From contig CANLYR010000003.1 of assembly GCA_947495425.1 (NCBI GenBank), forward strand, positions 177,181-241,180: a DNA stretch of 64,000 bases, in the 5' to 3' direction. This stretch comes from an uncultured Aquimarina sp. Lineage in GTDB: Bacteria > Bacteroidota > Bacteroidia > Flavobacteriales > Flavobacteriaceae. Under the pieces are notes generated by a model, which did not search any database, was not told the DNA's origin, and was given only the letters and a program-made list of their open reading frames with translations. The translations under genes were made by a program, and so were the position numbers. This document shows, in pieces, positions 33,784 to 42,437 of the stretch (its first letter is position 1; every line of letters begins with the position of its first letter).

Positions 33784-33812
33784 TGTCACACATGTCTTAG
33801 TTCTACATCTAA
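33784..33812 (+). promoter_or_regulatory. ECF-type promoter of the 33840 SRPBCC gene
   Basis: TGTCACA (33784-33790), 16 nt, ATCTAAG (from 33807). Transcription would begin about 20-25 nt before ATG 33840. Confidence 0.75.
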
Positions 33813-33839
33813 GTAGCATAAATCATTAAATAAAAACAA

Positions 33840-34349
33840 ATGAAACGATTAAAAAATGTGATAGTCATAGCGGTAATCGCTTTTGGATTTTCAACAATGA
33901 GCGCTCAAAACCCGGATGCTAAAATTACAATTACCAAGGTTATAGAGGCATCAGCAGACGATGTCTGGACAGAACTGCGCAAATTGGATAATATTGATAA
34001 ATTATCCAGTTTTGTGGCCAAAGTAGAATTTACAGGACCCAAAGGAGTAGGAGGCATCAGGGTGTGTACGGCTCCTGACGGTCAGGGAAAATTTAAGGAG
34101 AATATCTTAAGTTTTGATGATGATGCGAGAAGTTATACTTATGCGGTAGTCGAAGGTGTTCCTGCTGCAGGAATGATCAATAACTTTAAAGTAGTGGATT
34201 TGGGCTACAACAAATCCATGATCGTATGGACCTCAAACTATGATAAATTTATGAAAAACCCACAGATGACCGAGGAACAGTTTAATGGATTTCTTAATCA
34301 GGCATCCAATGAGATGATTGCTAATGTAGCAAAGGCTGCTACTAAATAA
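33840..34349 (+). CDS. exported SRPBCC protein, divergent from the sigma gene
   Basis: 169 residues. A signal peptide (MKRLKNVIVIAVIAFGFSTMSAQ) and one SRPBCC domain (VIEASADDVWTELRKLD, FKENILSFDDDARSYTYAVVEG). Paralogue of the protein at 27442. It shares a symmetric divergent promoter region with the ECF sigma gene and has its own terminator, so it is probably the most direct target of that sigma factor. It should bind a hydrophobic ligand in the periplasm. Confidence 0.82.
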   Translation: MKRLKNVIVIAVIAFGFSTMSAQNPDAKITITKVIEASADDVWTELRKLDNIDKLSSFVAKVEFTGPKGVGGIRVCTAPDGQGKFKENILSFDDDARSYTYAVVEGVPAAGMINNFKVVDLGYNKSMIVWTSNYDKFMKNPQMTEEQFNGFLNQASNEMIANVAKAATK

Positions 34350-34380
34350 TTAAGAATAATTAGCTTCATAAATTAGAAAA

Positions 34381-34406
34381 AGAGGGTAGGTCAATACCCT
34401 CTTTAT
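34381..34406 (+). terminator. terminator of the 33840 SRPBCC gene
   Basis: Stem AGAGGGTA / TACCCTCT with a 6-nt loop, then TTTAT, 32 bp past the stop codon. Confidence 0.7.
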
Positions 34407-34427
34407 CAATTCAAATCCCCGAAAAGC

Positions 34428-35195
34428 GTGAATTTAAATTGTTGCCATACAGGAACAAAAAGTATTATTTTGATTATCATAAACTTATTTGTAGTGATCA
34501 GTATGCATTGTCAGATTGTGAATGAGAACGTACAGAAGTTGCTTTTGAAAAGCGACATTCTATCCGAAAATATAAATGTTGAAATGTATTCTTTGGGTTC
34601 CGTTTCTGATAAAAGTCCTTTAGTTTATTTTACAGATGGTCAGAAAATGATTGAAAATGGCACCCTCAATACATTGCGTATGCTGACAAATAAAAAACGA
34701 ATTCGGCCTGCACATTATATTTTTGTAAGTACGATAGATCCGGAAACAGGAGAGGATCATCGAAATACTTATTTTTTTTGTAATGAAAACTTTGTAACCT
34801 TTTTCGAGCAAGAACTGGTTCCGTGTGTTGAAAAGGTATTAGACGTGGAAGCAAAACCAGAAAAACGAAGTCTTATCGGTATTTCTTTTGGCGGACTTAA
34901 TGCCACTTATTTTTCCGGTACCTCAAACCTCTTTAAAAATTATGCTTTGTTATCTCCCATTACCTATCCCTGCGACGATTATTTAAGAGGTATTGCTTTT
35001 CGCGAAGGCGGAAATCTCAACATCTTTATCTCTACCGGAAAGCAGGACGCAGAGCATTATGTAAAACCTCTAAAAGCAATCTATGAAAGTAAGGGGCATC
35101 GCGTCAAATTTTTGCAAACCAAAGGGGCGCACGATTTTGAGAATTGGAATAATCAACTAGAGGAAGTGTTAAATTTTTTACTTCAGAAACAATGA
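34428..35195 (+). CDS. esterase-family (Fes/antigen 85-like) alpha/beta hydrolase
   Basis: 255 residues from a GTG start, with a hydrophobic signal segment (IILIIINLFVVISM). The Ser nucleophile is in GISFGGLNA and the His in GAHDFENW; DGQKMIENGTLN and YFFCNENFVTFFEQEL match the esterase PF00756 group, including enterochelin-esterase-like hydrolases. It is exported by prediction. Its stop overlaps the next start by four bases (ATGA). Confidence 0.75.
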   Translation: MNLNCCHTGTKSIILIIINLFVVISMHCQIVNENVQKLLLKSDILSENINVEMYSLGSVSDKSPLVYFTDGQKMIENGTLNTLRMLTNKKRIRPAHYIFVSTIDPETGEDHRNTYFFCNENFVTFFEQELVPCVEKVLDVEAKPEKRSLIGISFGGLNATYFSGTSNLFKNYALLSPITYPCDDYLRGIAFREGGNLNIFISTGKQDAEHYVKPLKAIYESKGHRVKFLQTKGAHDFENWNNQLEEVLNFLLQKQ

Positions 35196-35803
35196 AAACA
35201 TATCAGCTCATACTTTTATTCATTTTAAGCTTACAGACGGGGTCTTGTCAAAATAGTAAATCCATTAATCCAGATTCAAATATGTTAACCGATAGAATAC
35301 CACGTAGCGAGTACAATACGAATATGACGTATTATACAAATAAATCCTTGCCAGGTACTACGCTTGAAGAAATGTTGAGCAATACTACTGCTGAGATGAT
35401 AACTTTTTTAAATACCATTCCCGAAGATAGAATCGATTATAGATATGGTTCTTTTAAATGGACGGTTGGTGAGGTATTGCAACATATTATTTCATACGAA
35501 GAAATAATGCTTGAAGTTGCTTTATTGAATGCAGGGGTTATCTCAGAAAAAAAACATACCGTTTCTTACAACCAAAATACCACTATTGCTAGCGCCATAG
35601 GTAAACGTAAAAGTGATTTGCTCGCTGAATTTAAAAGTATACGTCAGAAAACAGAAGACGCCTTTAATTCATTAACGGACGAACAGCAAAAGCGTATGGG
35701 TACTTTAGACGGAAATAAGACCTCGGTAAGAGTTATTGCATTCTGTATTTCAGGCCATCAAACCCATCATTTTAATGTAATTAGAGAGCGATATTTGGAT
35801 TAG
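35192..35803 (+). CDS. DinB-like lipoprotein
   Basis: 203 residues. Lipobox LQTGSC after a hydrophobic signal. TLEEMLSNTTAEMITFLNTI and GSFKWTVGEVLQHIISYEEIML give the DinB helices and first His; SGHQTHHFNVIRERY ends with the other ligands. Third DinB-fold protein within 7 kb, and the second one exported. Coupled to the upstream esterase gene. Confidence 0.75.
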   Translation: MKTYQLILLFILSLQTGSCQNSKSINPDSNMLTDRIPRSEYNTNMTYYTNKSLPGTTLEEMLSNTTAEMITFLNTIPEDRIDYRYGSFKWTVGEVLQHIISYEEIMLEVALLNAGVISEKKHTVSYNQNTTIASAIGKRKSDLLAEFKSIRQKTEDAFNSLTDEQQKRMGTLDGNKTSVRVIAFCISGHQTHHFNVIRERYLD

Positions 35804-35820
35804 CTATCGTTATACTGTTG

Positions 35821-36693
35821 TTAAGCCTTCCAACCTAAAATAGTTTGGCTCAACATATCATCTCGAAACAATCTAGGCGATTTTCCGTACTGCTTTTTAA
35901 ATGATTTGGTAAAATAAGCTGGGTCATTAAAACCACAGTCATACGCAATTTCAGAAATCGATGCTTTAGATTTCTTGACTAATAATTCACTTGCCTTTTC
36001 TAACCGCTTTTTCATTACATACCTAGAGAAGGTTGTATCAAACTCTGCTTTAAATTTTCTCTTGAATGTTGATGCACTCATATTTGCAATAGCAGCCATC
36101 TCATCAAGTGATAGGTCTTCCAATAGGTTAGCATCCACAATCTGTTTTAAGGTGTATTTATCTTTTCTAAAAAGAGAAGAGAGCAACTCAATAATAGGAT
36201 TTGGATTCCCGCTGTTGATGAGTAGTAAGGTAAGTTCTTTAATTTTTAGCTGAATCAATTCCTCTGTAGCCAACTCTTGATTGTCAAAGTAAAAGAACAA
36301 ACCATCTAAAAATTTTGAGAGTAGCACATCCAATTCTACTACAGCATTCATTGAGTCTGCCGTTTCTTCACGTTCCAAGGGTGGGATTTTAGTAGATTCC
36401 AGAACCTTCTGCATAAGCACAGGATGAAGTCTTAATATCACAACCTCGCTTACTTTGTCTTCATCAATACCTTCCCATTTGTTTACATACGTTCCGCACT
36501 TCATCAGCACCCCTTGTGAACTGGACACCTGTGTCTTTCCATCAGCACGATAAAGATTACCTTGGGTTTGTATAGGGAATATAAAACAGGCCATATTATC
36601 CAGATGAGCTGCGGCAATCAATGGCGGTGTAAAGGTGAAATGGCTGATAACAGCCTTTCCACCTAATTCTAAATGTCGTTGTGTTAAAATCAC
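35821..36693 (-). CDS. AraC family transcriptional regulator
   Basis: 290 residues. The C-terminal double HTH is clear (DLSLDEMAAIANMSASTFKR and ISEIAYDCGFNDPAYFTKSF, then QYGKSPRLFR). The N-terminus is an ExsA-like effector domain. It lies 4 bp downstream of the two-domain SRPBCC gene and probably in its operon, so it may regulate the 36698-38383 cluster. Confidence 0.9.
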   Translation of the reverse strand: MILTQRHLELGGKAVISHFTFTPPLIAAAHLDNMACFIFPIQTQGNLYRADGKTQVSSSQGVLMKCGTYVNKWEGIDEDKVSEVVILRLHPVLMQKVLESTKIPPLEREETADSMNAVVELDVLLSKFLDGLFFYFDNQELATEELIQLKIKELTLLLINSGNPNPIIELLSSLFRKDKYTLKQIVDANLLEDLSLDEMAAIANMSASTFKRKFKAEFDTTFSRYVMKKRLEKASELLVKKSKASISEIAYDCGFNDPAYFTKSFKKQYGKSPRLFRDDMLSQTILGWKA

Positions 36694-36697
36694 AATC

Positions 36698-37834
36698 TTA
36701 CTTATATAAATGCTTTATTTTTTTCCACTTTTCTTCGTCAACAATCTCGCCCGTTTTGGCGTGATAGTCTATCCCGTAAGCGTATTTTTGAAATGCCTTT
36801 CGCATACTACCTTTGGCAAAACCTTTTAAAAAACGTGGTTTTGTAAGATAGTTAAAACGGATTTTTAAAATACTATTTTCAGAATCAATTTCCACTACAT
36901 CCATATTTACCCAAGTGTATTCTACATTTAAAGTTCCGAAGCCCTCTTCGTTTGCAATCTCGATGGTGATATGTCGGTTTTCAGGGTCGTATTTTGCAAT
37001 CTCGTCCACAAAATATTTATTGTCTCTTTTATCCGTCATATACATTATGCGTTTGGTACCTACTTCGGCAGTGTCAAACCCATCTGCCCATTCTGAGTAA
37101 GGGCAATCTGGGTTACTGTCCGAAATTTTTTCAAAATCCTCGCCGATGATTTGCCAGACTTTATCTGCAGATGCACCTATTTTTTGCTCAACTTCTACAG
37201 TAACCACTTTCTTGCGCAGTTTGGCATCTTTTTTAGCTATTTTTTCGTTTGATTTAATTTTATCGGGATGTAATTCGCCAGTTTCAACATAGTGCTTTAA
37301 TTCACGAGTCATACTTTCTAATGCCTTGCGCGTTGCTCCTTTCATTATACCTTTCATCATCCATCCCATAATTCCCGTTGCTCTCATTGTGGTTTTTCCT
37401 TTGATGAGCGTGCCTTCTGAGGTTTCTTCCAGCGTCCAAATATTAATGGCATCGTTTACAAAACCAGGCAAACCATCAGCAAGCTTGTAACGTATTAAAT
37501 GATTCTCAGCATCATATTCTAAGATTTCTTCTTTGGTGTCATCAAACCCAGCCGCAGTAATTTCGCAGGCTCTAATGGTATATTCCGAGCCTCCAATCGG
37601 TTCTCCAAAACCTTGTGAATGTGATACACCAGACGACCATTTACCAATTCCAGCCCAATCTTCAGCCAATACCGCCCAAACTTCATCTATGGGCGCATTG
37701 ATTACCGTTTCTGCGGTAGCAATAACATTAGGTTCTTTTTCATTAGTAATTGATTCATTTGTTTCTGCTTTCGCGAAAGCAGAAAAACATACCACCAGTA
37801 GTAGTAAAAGTGTATTTTGAAGTAACTTTCTCAT
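36698..37834 (-). CDS. exported protein with two tandem SRPBCC domains
   Basis: 378 residues. A signal peptide (MRKLLQNTLLLLLVVCFSAFAKA) is followed by SRPBCC domain 1 (about 38-195, ETVINAPIDEVWAVLAEDW to ELKHYVETGE) and domain 2 (about 210-370, QKIGASADKVWQIIGEDF to YGIDYHAKTGEIV). Domain 1 is close to the single-domain protein at 37853. Tandem, exported SRPBCC domains are rare. The signal-peptide coding sequence contains a 24-bp perfect palindrome (37762-37785). Confidence 0.82.
   Translation of the reverse strand: MRKLLQNTLLLLLVVCFSAFAKAETNESITNEKEPNVIATAETVINAPIDEVWAVLAEDWAGIGKWSSGVSHSQGFGEPIGGSEYTIRACEITAAGFDDTKEEILEYDAENHLIRYKLADGLPGFVNDAINIWTLEETSEGTLIKGKTTMRATGIMGWMMKGIMKGATRKALESMTRELKHYVETGELHPDKIKSNEKIAKKDAKLRKKVVTVEVEQKIGASADKVWQIIGEDFEKISDSNPDCPYSEWADGFDTAEVGTKRIMYMTDKRDNKYFVDEIAKYDPENRHITIEIANEEGFGTLNVEYTWVNMDVVEIDSENSILKIRFNYLTKPRFLKGFAKGSMRKAFQKYAYGIDYHAKTGEIVDEEKWKKIKHLYK
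37762..37785. repeat. 24-bp perfect palindrome inside a signal-peptide coding sequence
   Basis: Core GCTTTCGCGAAAGC with flanks TTTCT and AGAAA, so the palindrome extends beyond the shared core. It encodes part of FSAFAKAE. Related imperfect copies: about 27988-27999, 34995-35011 and 39214-39230. Confidence 0.7.
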
Positions 37835-37852
37835 TTTCTATTTTTTAGGGTT

Positions 37853-38383
37853 TTATTTCTTTTTACGATTATACTTTGCTATTGCCTTTACCTTATTTGG
37901 GTGCGGTTCTCCATTCTCGACGTAATATTTGAGTTCCTCGCACATTGCGTTCAATACTTTTTGAGTGCTTCTGGTCATAAAGCCTTTCATTAGAAAGCCC
38001 ATAAGGCCAGTCGCTCGCATTTCGGTATGAGCTTTTACGTGAGTGGTAGTATTGTCTTTTGGATGAAGTTGCCAAGTATTAAAAGCATCTTTAACAAAAC
38101 CTGGTAGACCGTGGAACAGCGTGTATTCTAAAAGGTAGCCATCCTTGTCGTAGATAGTAATTCGCTCTTTGGTATCACTGAAGCCAGTCGCGCAAATTTT
38201 GCAAGCTCTTTCTGAACAGCTACTGCCATTAATAGCAGCACCAGAACCTTCTGACGCATCAACGCCTGATGCCCATTTGCCAATGTCACCGAATTCTACT
38301 GCAAGTACTTGCCATACTTGGTCTATTGAAGCATTAACTATAATTTCAGCCGATGCATTTACGTTTGGGATTTTACTTTTCAT
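37853..38383 (-). CDS. SRPBCC family protein, cytoplasmic
   Basis: 176 residues, no signal peptide. AEIIVNASIDQVWQVLAVEF, KWASGV, ACKICATGFSDTKERI and LKYYVENGEPHPNKVKA align with domain 1 of the next gene downstream, including the conserved Cys in RACKI/RACEI and the shared GF-DTKE block. First gene of an operon with the tandem SRPBCC and AraC genes. The 262-bp region upstream shows no ECF-type promoter; its promoter was not found. Confidence 0.82.
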   Translation of the reverse strand: MKSKIPNVNASAEIIVNASIDQVWQVLAVEFGDIGKWASGVDASEGSGAAINGSSCSERACKICATGFSDTKERITIYDKDGYLLEYTLFHGLPGFVKDAFNTWQLHPKDNTTTHVKAHTEMRATGLMGFLMKGFMTRSTQKVLNAMCEELKYYVENGEPHPNKVKAIAKYNRKKK

Positions 38384-38645
38384 AGTCTTGAATCAGTATT
38401 AATTACTCAATACAAAACTATTTTATAAGTGTGCTAAAGGTTTGTAGTATTAGGTCACTAAATTGGAAAATAAGACCGTTTTCATTCTAAGCGAATTTCT
38501 TAAAGGTCAGTATACTACCTAATGTATTTCTGCTAATTGTAAATCTTTAGTAAAGTTTTTCGGTCTGATTTTATAATATCTATTCTTAAACTAGATTCAA
38601 TACAAGTGTATTAAGTTCCATATTTACTAAAAAAGAAAGGCTATT

Positions 38646-39734
38646 TTAATTCAAGACGATTTGTCTTGAACTAATAAGTCGATATAATTTATCTATGGAT
38701 GTAGTTACACCATTCCTGAATTGTTTTTTACCTACTATTGCCATTAGAATTTTTTGAAAGATTGTCTTTGTTTTCCAGTATTGTTCTACTCGTAAAATAG
38801 ATTGGTTTTCATCTATCGGTTCAATTATATAAAATTGATACAGTTTATCTACCGGTGGTGGATCTGTCGTGAGTTCTCCATAAACTAACTGCTCCATAGG
38901 TACTTTTTTGATGACGGTCTTAAAGTTGAAATGCTTTCCGTTAATTACACAAACGTGTTCTGTACCTTCACGTGTCACTTCATTTTCATTAAACTGAAAC
39001 TCTTCCACACCATCTACCCAAATATGACGATAGCGATAGTTGGTTATTAATTCAAATAAACTATAAGCATCAATCGGCATCTCACGTTTTAGTACAAAAT
39101 CAGGCTCGCTCTTGGTTACAATAATCTCAGGTGGTTCAAAACCTAATAGTTGCAATTTGTTTATATCTATTTCGGCAAAGAGATACGGGATATTTTTCCC
39201 GTCGTAGGTATCTACGCTTTCGCGAAAAGTGAACAAATTACTTTCATACGTGGCATTAAGACCTATGACATTTGCCAGTTGCTCACTTATCAAAACGTAA
39301 TTATCAGAATCAATAGAATTCTTGAGAAGTCTATGCGCTTGAATGACCATTTCGCCGAAAGGCTTTCTATTATTCTGAACAGTCATAAACTGAAGTTTGC
39401 CACAATGCAATACAATCTTTAATTTGAGATTAGGCGCTGACGCGCACGCCCGACAAGGACAAATACGATTTGTTTCCATCATTTTTAAATGACTGTAGAA
39501 AGCGGTGTACATCGTTTCAATCTGTGCGAGCAATTTTTCTTGAGATGGGATTTGACTTTCTTTATAGAAAAAAAGAGCATCACCCTCAACTTCGGCAAGA
39601 CGCATTGATTGTGTGTTTGCCGAAATAAGAACTTCAAGAAGCTCTGCAATAACGTGCTCACTATGCTGTACCTCGGTTGTCTGTACAAAATGTGTAAACC
39701 CTGATATATCTGGAATAAATAGTAATGATTGCAT
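38646..39734 (-). CDS. DUF2652 (cyclase-like) domain fused to an SRPBCC domain
   Basis: 362 residues from ATG 39734 (MQSLLFIPDISGFTHFVQ), the usual start of DUF2652; a few codons of open frame precede it. The first 200 residues are the class III cyclase-like DUF2652 fold (DISGFTHF, EVEGDALFFY, GEMVIQAHRLLKNS), with a CPCRAC motif. Residues about 215-350 are an SRPBCC domain (MPIDAYSLFELITNYRYRHIWVDGV). Whether the cyclase half is catalytic is unclear; the metal Asp of DISGF and the D of EGDALF are kept. It is the last gene of the minus-strand run that begins with the RND exporter. Confidence 0.78.
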   Translation of the reverse strand: MQSLLFIPDISGFTHFVQTTEVQHSEHVIAELLEVLISANTQSMRLAEVEGDALFFYKESQIPSQEKLLAQIETMYTAFYSHLKMMETNRICPCRACASAPNLKLKIVLHCGKLQFMTVQNNRKPFGEMVIQAHRLLKNSIDSDNYVLISEQLANVIGLNATYESNLFTFRESVDTYDGKNIPYLFAEIDINKLQLLGFEPPEIIVTKSEPDFVLKREMPIDAYSLFELITNYRYRHIWVDGVEEFQFNENEVTREGTEHVCVINGKHFNFKTVIKKVPMEQLVYGELTTDPPPVDKLYQFYIIEPIDENQSILRVEQYWKTKTIFQKILMAIVGKKQFRNGVTTSIDKLYRLISSRQIVLN

Positions 39735-39826
39735 TATATTTTTATTATTTAAAAAAGAGCGACTCATTGAAATGAAAACAGCTTTTCCATAATTAATGTT
39801 AACCTCGTTGAAGTCGCTCTAATTTA

Positions 39827-40213
39827 TCACATCCATTTTTCAACACGATATTTAAAGTCAAAAATTATATGTTGAATTCGAAATTGTATTTGAGGTTTAA
39901 AAATTATATTATACCACAGGCGTTTTGTTACTGAAAGCTTGTGTGGTAGATAATTAATGATAAATTTTAAATCGGTGTGTTCATTTACTGCACTGTTTTT
40001 TGAAAGCGTAGTTAACACATCAGCCTTCTCGATATGCTCACACAACAAATCATTTTTAAAATTTGCAGAATATATATGTTCATCAGGTTGATGCTTTATG
40101 TTTTTTAAGCGTCCCATAACACCGTACATTTTAAAACCTTCGGCGAGGCCTTTTTCCACTACCTGAAGAGGTTTCTTTATGACTTGATTAATTTCCATTA
40201 CCTTTCTCATCAT
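39827..40213 (-). CDS. hypothetical protein in the RND-exporter operon
   Basis: 128 residues, starting at the barrel gene's stop (one-base overlap). Basic and beta-rich toward the end (LKFIINYLPHKLSVTKRLWYN), beginning EINQVIKKPLQVVEKGLAEGF. No family recognised; a degenerate SRPBCC-like domain is possible but unproven. No signal peptide. Confidence 0.55.
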   Translation of the reverse strand: MMRKVMEINQVIKKPLQVVEKGLAEGFKMYGVMGRLKNIKHQPDEHIYSANFKNDLLCEHIEKADVLTTLSKNSAVNEHTDLKFIINYLPHKLSVTKRLWYNIIFKPQIQFRIQHIIFDFKYRVEKWM

Positions 40214-41442
40214 TAGAAAAATTTTGAAATGCTTACTCGTAAGAAACTGTCGTCTTGAAAATTAGATAGAATTAATTCGGAAGTATCAATATCATTAAAA
40301 ATACGTGCTTCAATTTCGGCGGTCCAGCTGTTTCCAAATCGTCTTGATGCCTCTACGCTGAAAATAGTACTCGACTGTTCCAGGTCCTTAATACCACCAA
40401 GCAGTATAGAAGTGTCTTGGATATCGTTAAAGGCGATCCTGCTCCCAAAGAAAAGGTCATTTTGTAGTGTGGTAAGGGCTAATTCGTCACGTTCATCATA
40501 AAGGTATTCAGTCAATAACCCAATGTCCAAACCATTGCCGTCAATGTTACTGAACGTGTATTCCAGTCCTGCTACTAATGCCAAAAAATCCTGAGCATCT
40601 GTGTGGCGGTATATAGACTCAATTTTCCATAAAAAGGCGTTGTGTGTTATCTGTACGTCTAGTCCAGTTTGGTTGATTACTGGGTAAAAGGCATTTATAC
40701 CTCCTGTAGGTGTAAATACAAACAGTGGTTCTCTGCCATTCCCGTAAAAGTGTGACAATCCTATGTCAAAAGCACCCACAAAATACTTCCATCGAACCGC
40801 AAAATCCTGTCGAAATTCTTCGGCGCTACTTTCATAACCCAAATCGTCTTTGTCAATGACAACACCAAAGCGTAATCTGCCTTCTTCACCAGGAAATGTC
40901 CTTTTCCTGTGATATGGTAAATAGAAAAAATTAAAAGTTCCCCATTTATCAGTAATCCAACTGAATTGCACCATCGGTTGCCCCAGTTTTTCTTCGCCAT
41001 CAAAAGTTTCTACAGCGTCGGTTTGATTGATGATATCGACCAAGTGATTGCTTTCGGCAACACCCCAATATATTTTTTTTAGTCCAACGCTAAGCTCCCA
41101 ATTGTTCTGAGCCTTTTGATAATAAAGTTCCCTGATGTCCCAATGCGTTCGAGAATCATCTCTATCTAAACGGGCAAATCCTTTAAAGTTGATACTCTCG
41201 TAGCCTTTGTTCCAATCTATTGAATACTCTGGTCGAAACGCCACGGATGGATAGTGATTTTCTTGTCTATTAAATTGTGCATCATCGTAGAAATATCGAT
41301 ACTCAGCTTCAAGTTCAAATTGCAAATCTTGGTTGATGGTTTTTAAAGTGTCAGATTGCTCTGAAGCCTGTGCCGAGCATAGTCGAGGTACGAAAGCGGA
41401 AACAAATAATAGTAGTATGTAGAATATGTTAGTTTTATTCAT
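40213..41442 (-). CDS. DUF1302-like outer-membrane beta-barrel protein
   Basis: 409 residues. Signal peptide (MNKTNIFYILLLFVSAF to CSAQA), alternating aromatic/polar beta strands throughout, and a C-terminal Phe (LRVSISKFF), as expected of an outer-membrane barrel. The early IRELYYQKAQNNWELSVGLKKIYWGVAESNHLVDIIN segment is characteristic of DUF1302/alginate-export-like porins that accompany RND/MMPL exporters. It is likely the outer-membrane exit channel for the transported compound. Confidence 0.75.
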   Translation of the reverse strand: MNKTNIFYILLLFVSAFVPRLCSAQASEQSDTLKTINQDLQFELEAEYRYFYDDAQFNRQENHYPSVAFRPEYSIDWNKGYESINFKGFARLDRDDSRTHWDIRELYYQKAQNNWELSVGLKKIYWGVAESNHLVDIINQTDAVETFDGEEKLGQPMVQFSWITDKWGTFNFFYLPYHRKRTFPGEEGRLRFGVVIDKDDLGYESSAEEFRQDFAVRWKYFVGAFDIGLSHFYGNGREPLFVFTPTGGINAFYPVINQTGLDVQITHNAFLWKIESIYRHTDAQDFLALVAGLEYTFSNIDGNGLDIGLLTEYLYDERDELALTTLQNDLFFGSRIAFNDIQDTSILLGGIKDLEQSSTIFSVEASRRFGNSWTAEIEARIFNDIDTSELILSNFQDDSFLRVSISKFF

Positions 41443-41641
41443 AATAATTATTGTGCCAAAGCATCACACCACCAATTGTGGTAATGTGATTTCTTTGAAC
41501 TTGTTAGCAAAATAATGTTCAAGGGGATGAGATTGCGCTCTGTGTGAATTCTGCTATGATTTAAAGTTTTTTAAACTGGCGATGTCTTTTTCATTTTCGC
41601 ACAACAGTCGCCAGCTCTAAAAACTAATCATCTATCAACTT

Positions 41642-42415
41642 TTATTTACCAGCTCTTTTGAGAGCAACTTGACTAAAGTCATCTTCAGTAAGTGCTATGT
41701 CAAAATTATAGTTGCTAAATTCAAGAAGAGTTTCTTTGTTACTTTGATGATTTACCATATTGAATGTACTGGCTCTCCAAAACTTGTCTTTATATAATTT
41801 GTAATCACTGTAGGTCAAGGTTTTAAGCAATGCGTTTTTGCGGTCATAGAACTCGATTTTTTCCACACGATATCCTTTGTCCTTATTGTAGGTAACTAGT
41901 CGTCTCGTATATCCAGATTTAGGGTCAACAGGGTCTTGTTCGACTATTAAATTACTACCATCTTCCTCAATAAATTTGTAGGTGTACTTTTCAACTTCTT
42001 GCGAAGAAAGGTCTTCGTAAGCAAATTCACTGCCCACAAAAGGTCCTGATTTGTTGTTGGAAGAAATACGTTTTACCCTAGCTATCGAAGGCAGGTATAA
42101 CCATTGGTCGTCACTACCTACTTTATGAGTAAACGTCAGTGTAGCGGTACCCTTTACATCTTTTGGACTATTAAAAACGATAAGGGACTTGTCTCCATCT
42201 TCGGTAAGTTCCAACGTTTTTGTTTCTAAGAAACGTTCACTGGTCTGACCATTCTTGTTCTTTAAGGTCATTTTAAGTTCTACGGTACTACTTCCAAAAC
42301 CTAAATCTGCTTTTTCAGCAGCTTTGGCAATCTGTAAACCTCTTTCTTCAGCTATTTGTCCAAAGGCTATCAAACCTACGAGTACTGCTGTTGTTGTTAT
42401 GATCGATTTTTTCAT
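41642..42415 (-). CDS. LolA-like outer-membrane lipoprotein-sorting family protein
   Basis: 257 residues. Signal peptide (MKKSIITTTAVLVGLIAFGQ) and the COG2834-type LolA-like half-barrel: VELKMTLKNKNGQTSERFLETKTLEL, SDDQWLYLPSIARVKRISSNN and SGPFVGSEFAYEDLS. Members of this group habitually neighbour MMPL/RND transporters and are thought to carry a lipid or hydrophobic molecule across the periplasm. It follows the exporter gene by 22 bp. Confidence 0.82.
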   Translation of the reverse strand: MKKSIITTTAVLVGLIAFGQIAEERGLQIAKAAEKADLGFGSSTVELKMTLKNKNGQTSERFLETKTLELTEDGDKSLIVFNSPKDVKGTATLTFTHKVGSDDQWLYLPSIARVKRISSNNKSGPFVGSEFAYEDLSSQEVEKYTYKFIEEDGSNLIVEQDPVDPKSGYTRRLVTYNKDKGYRVEKIEFYDRKNALLKTLTYSDYKLYKDKFWRASTFNMVNHQSNKETLLEFSNYNFDIALTEDDFSQVALKRAGK

Positions 42416-42437
42416 TTTATGTATTAGATTTTGATAA

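Noticed and set aside
40751..40757. TGTGACA inside the DUF1302-like gene, and another at 4562-4568 inside a lipoprotein gene
   Set aside because: Both are inside coding sequence and have no ATCTAA at the right spacing.
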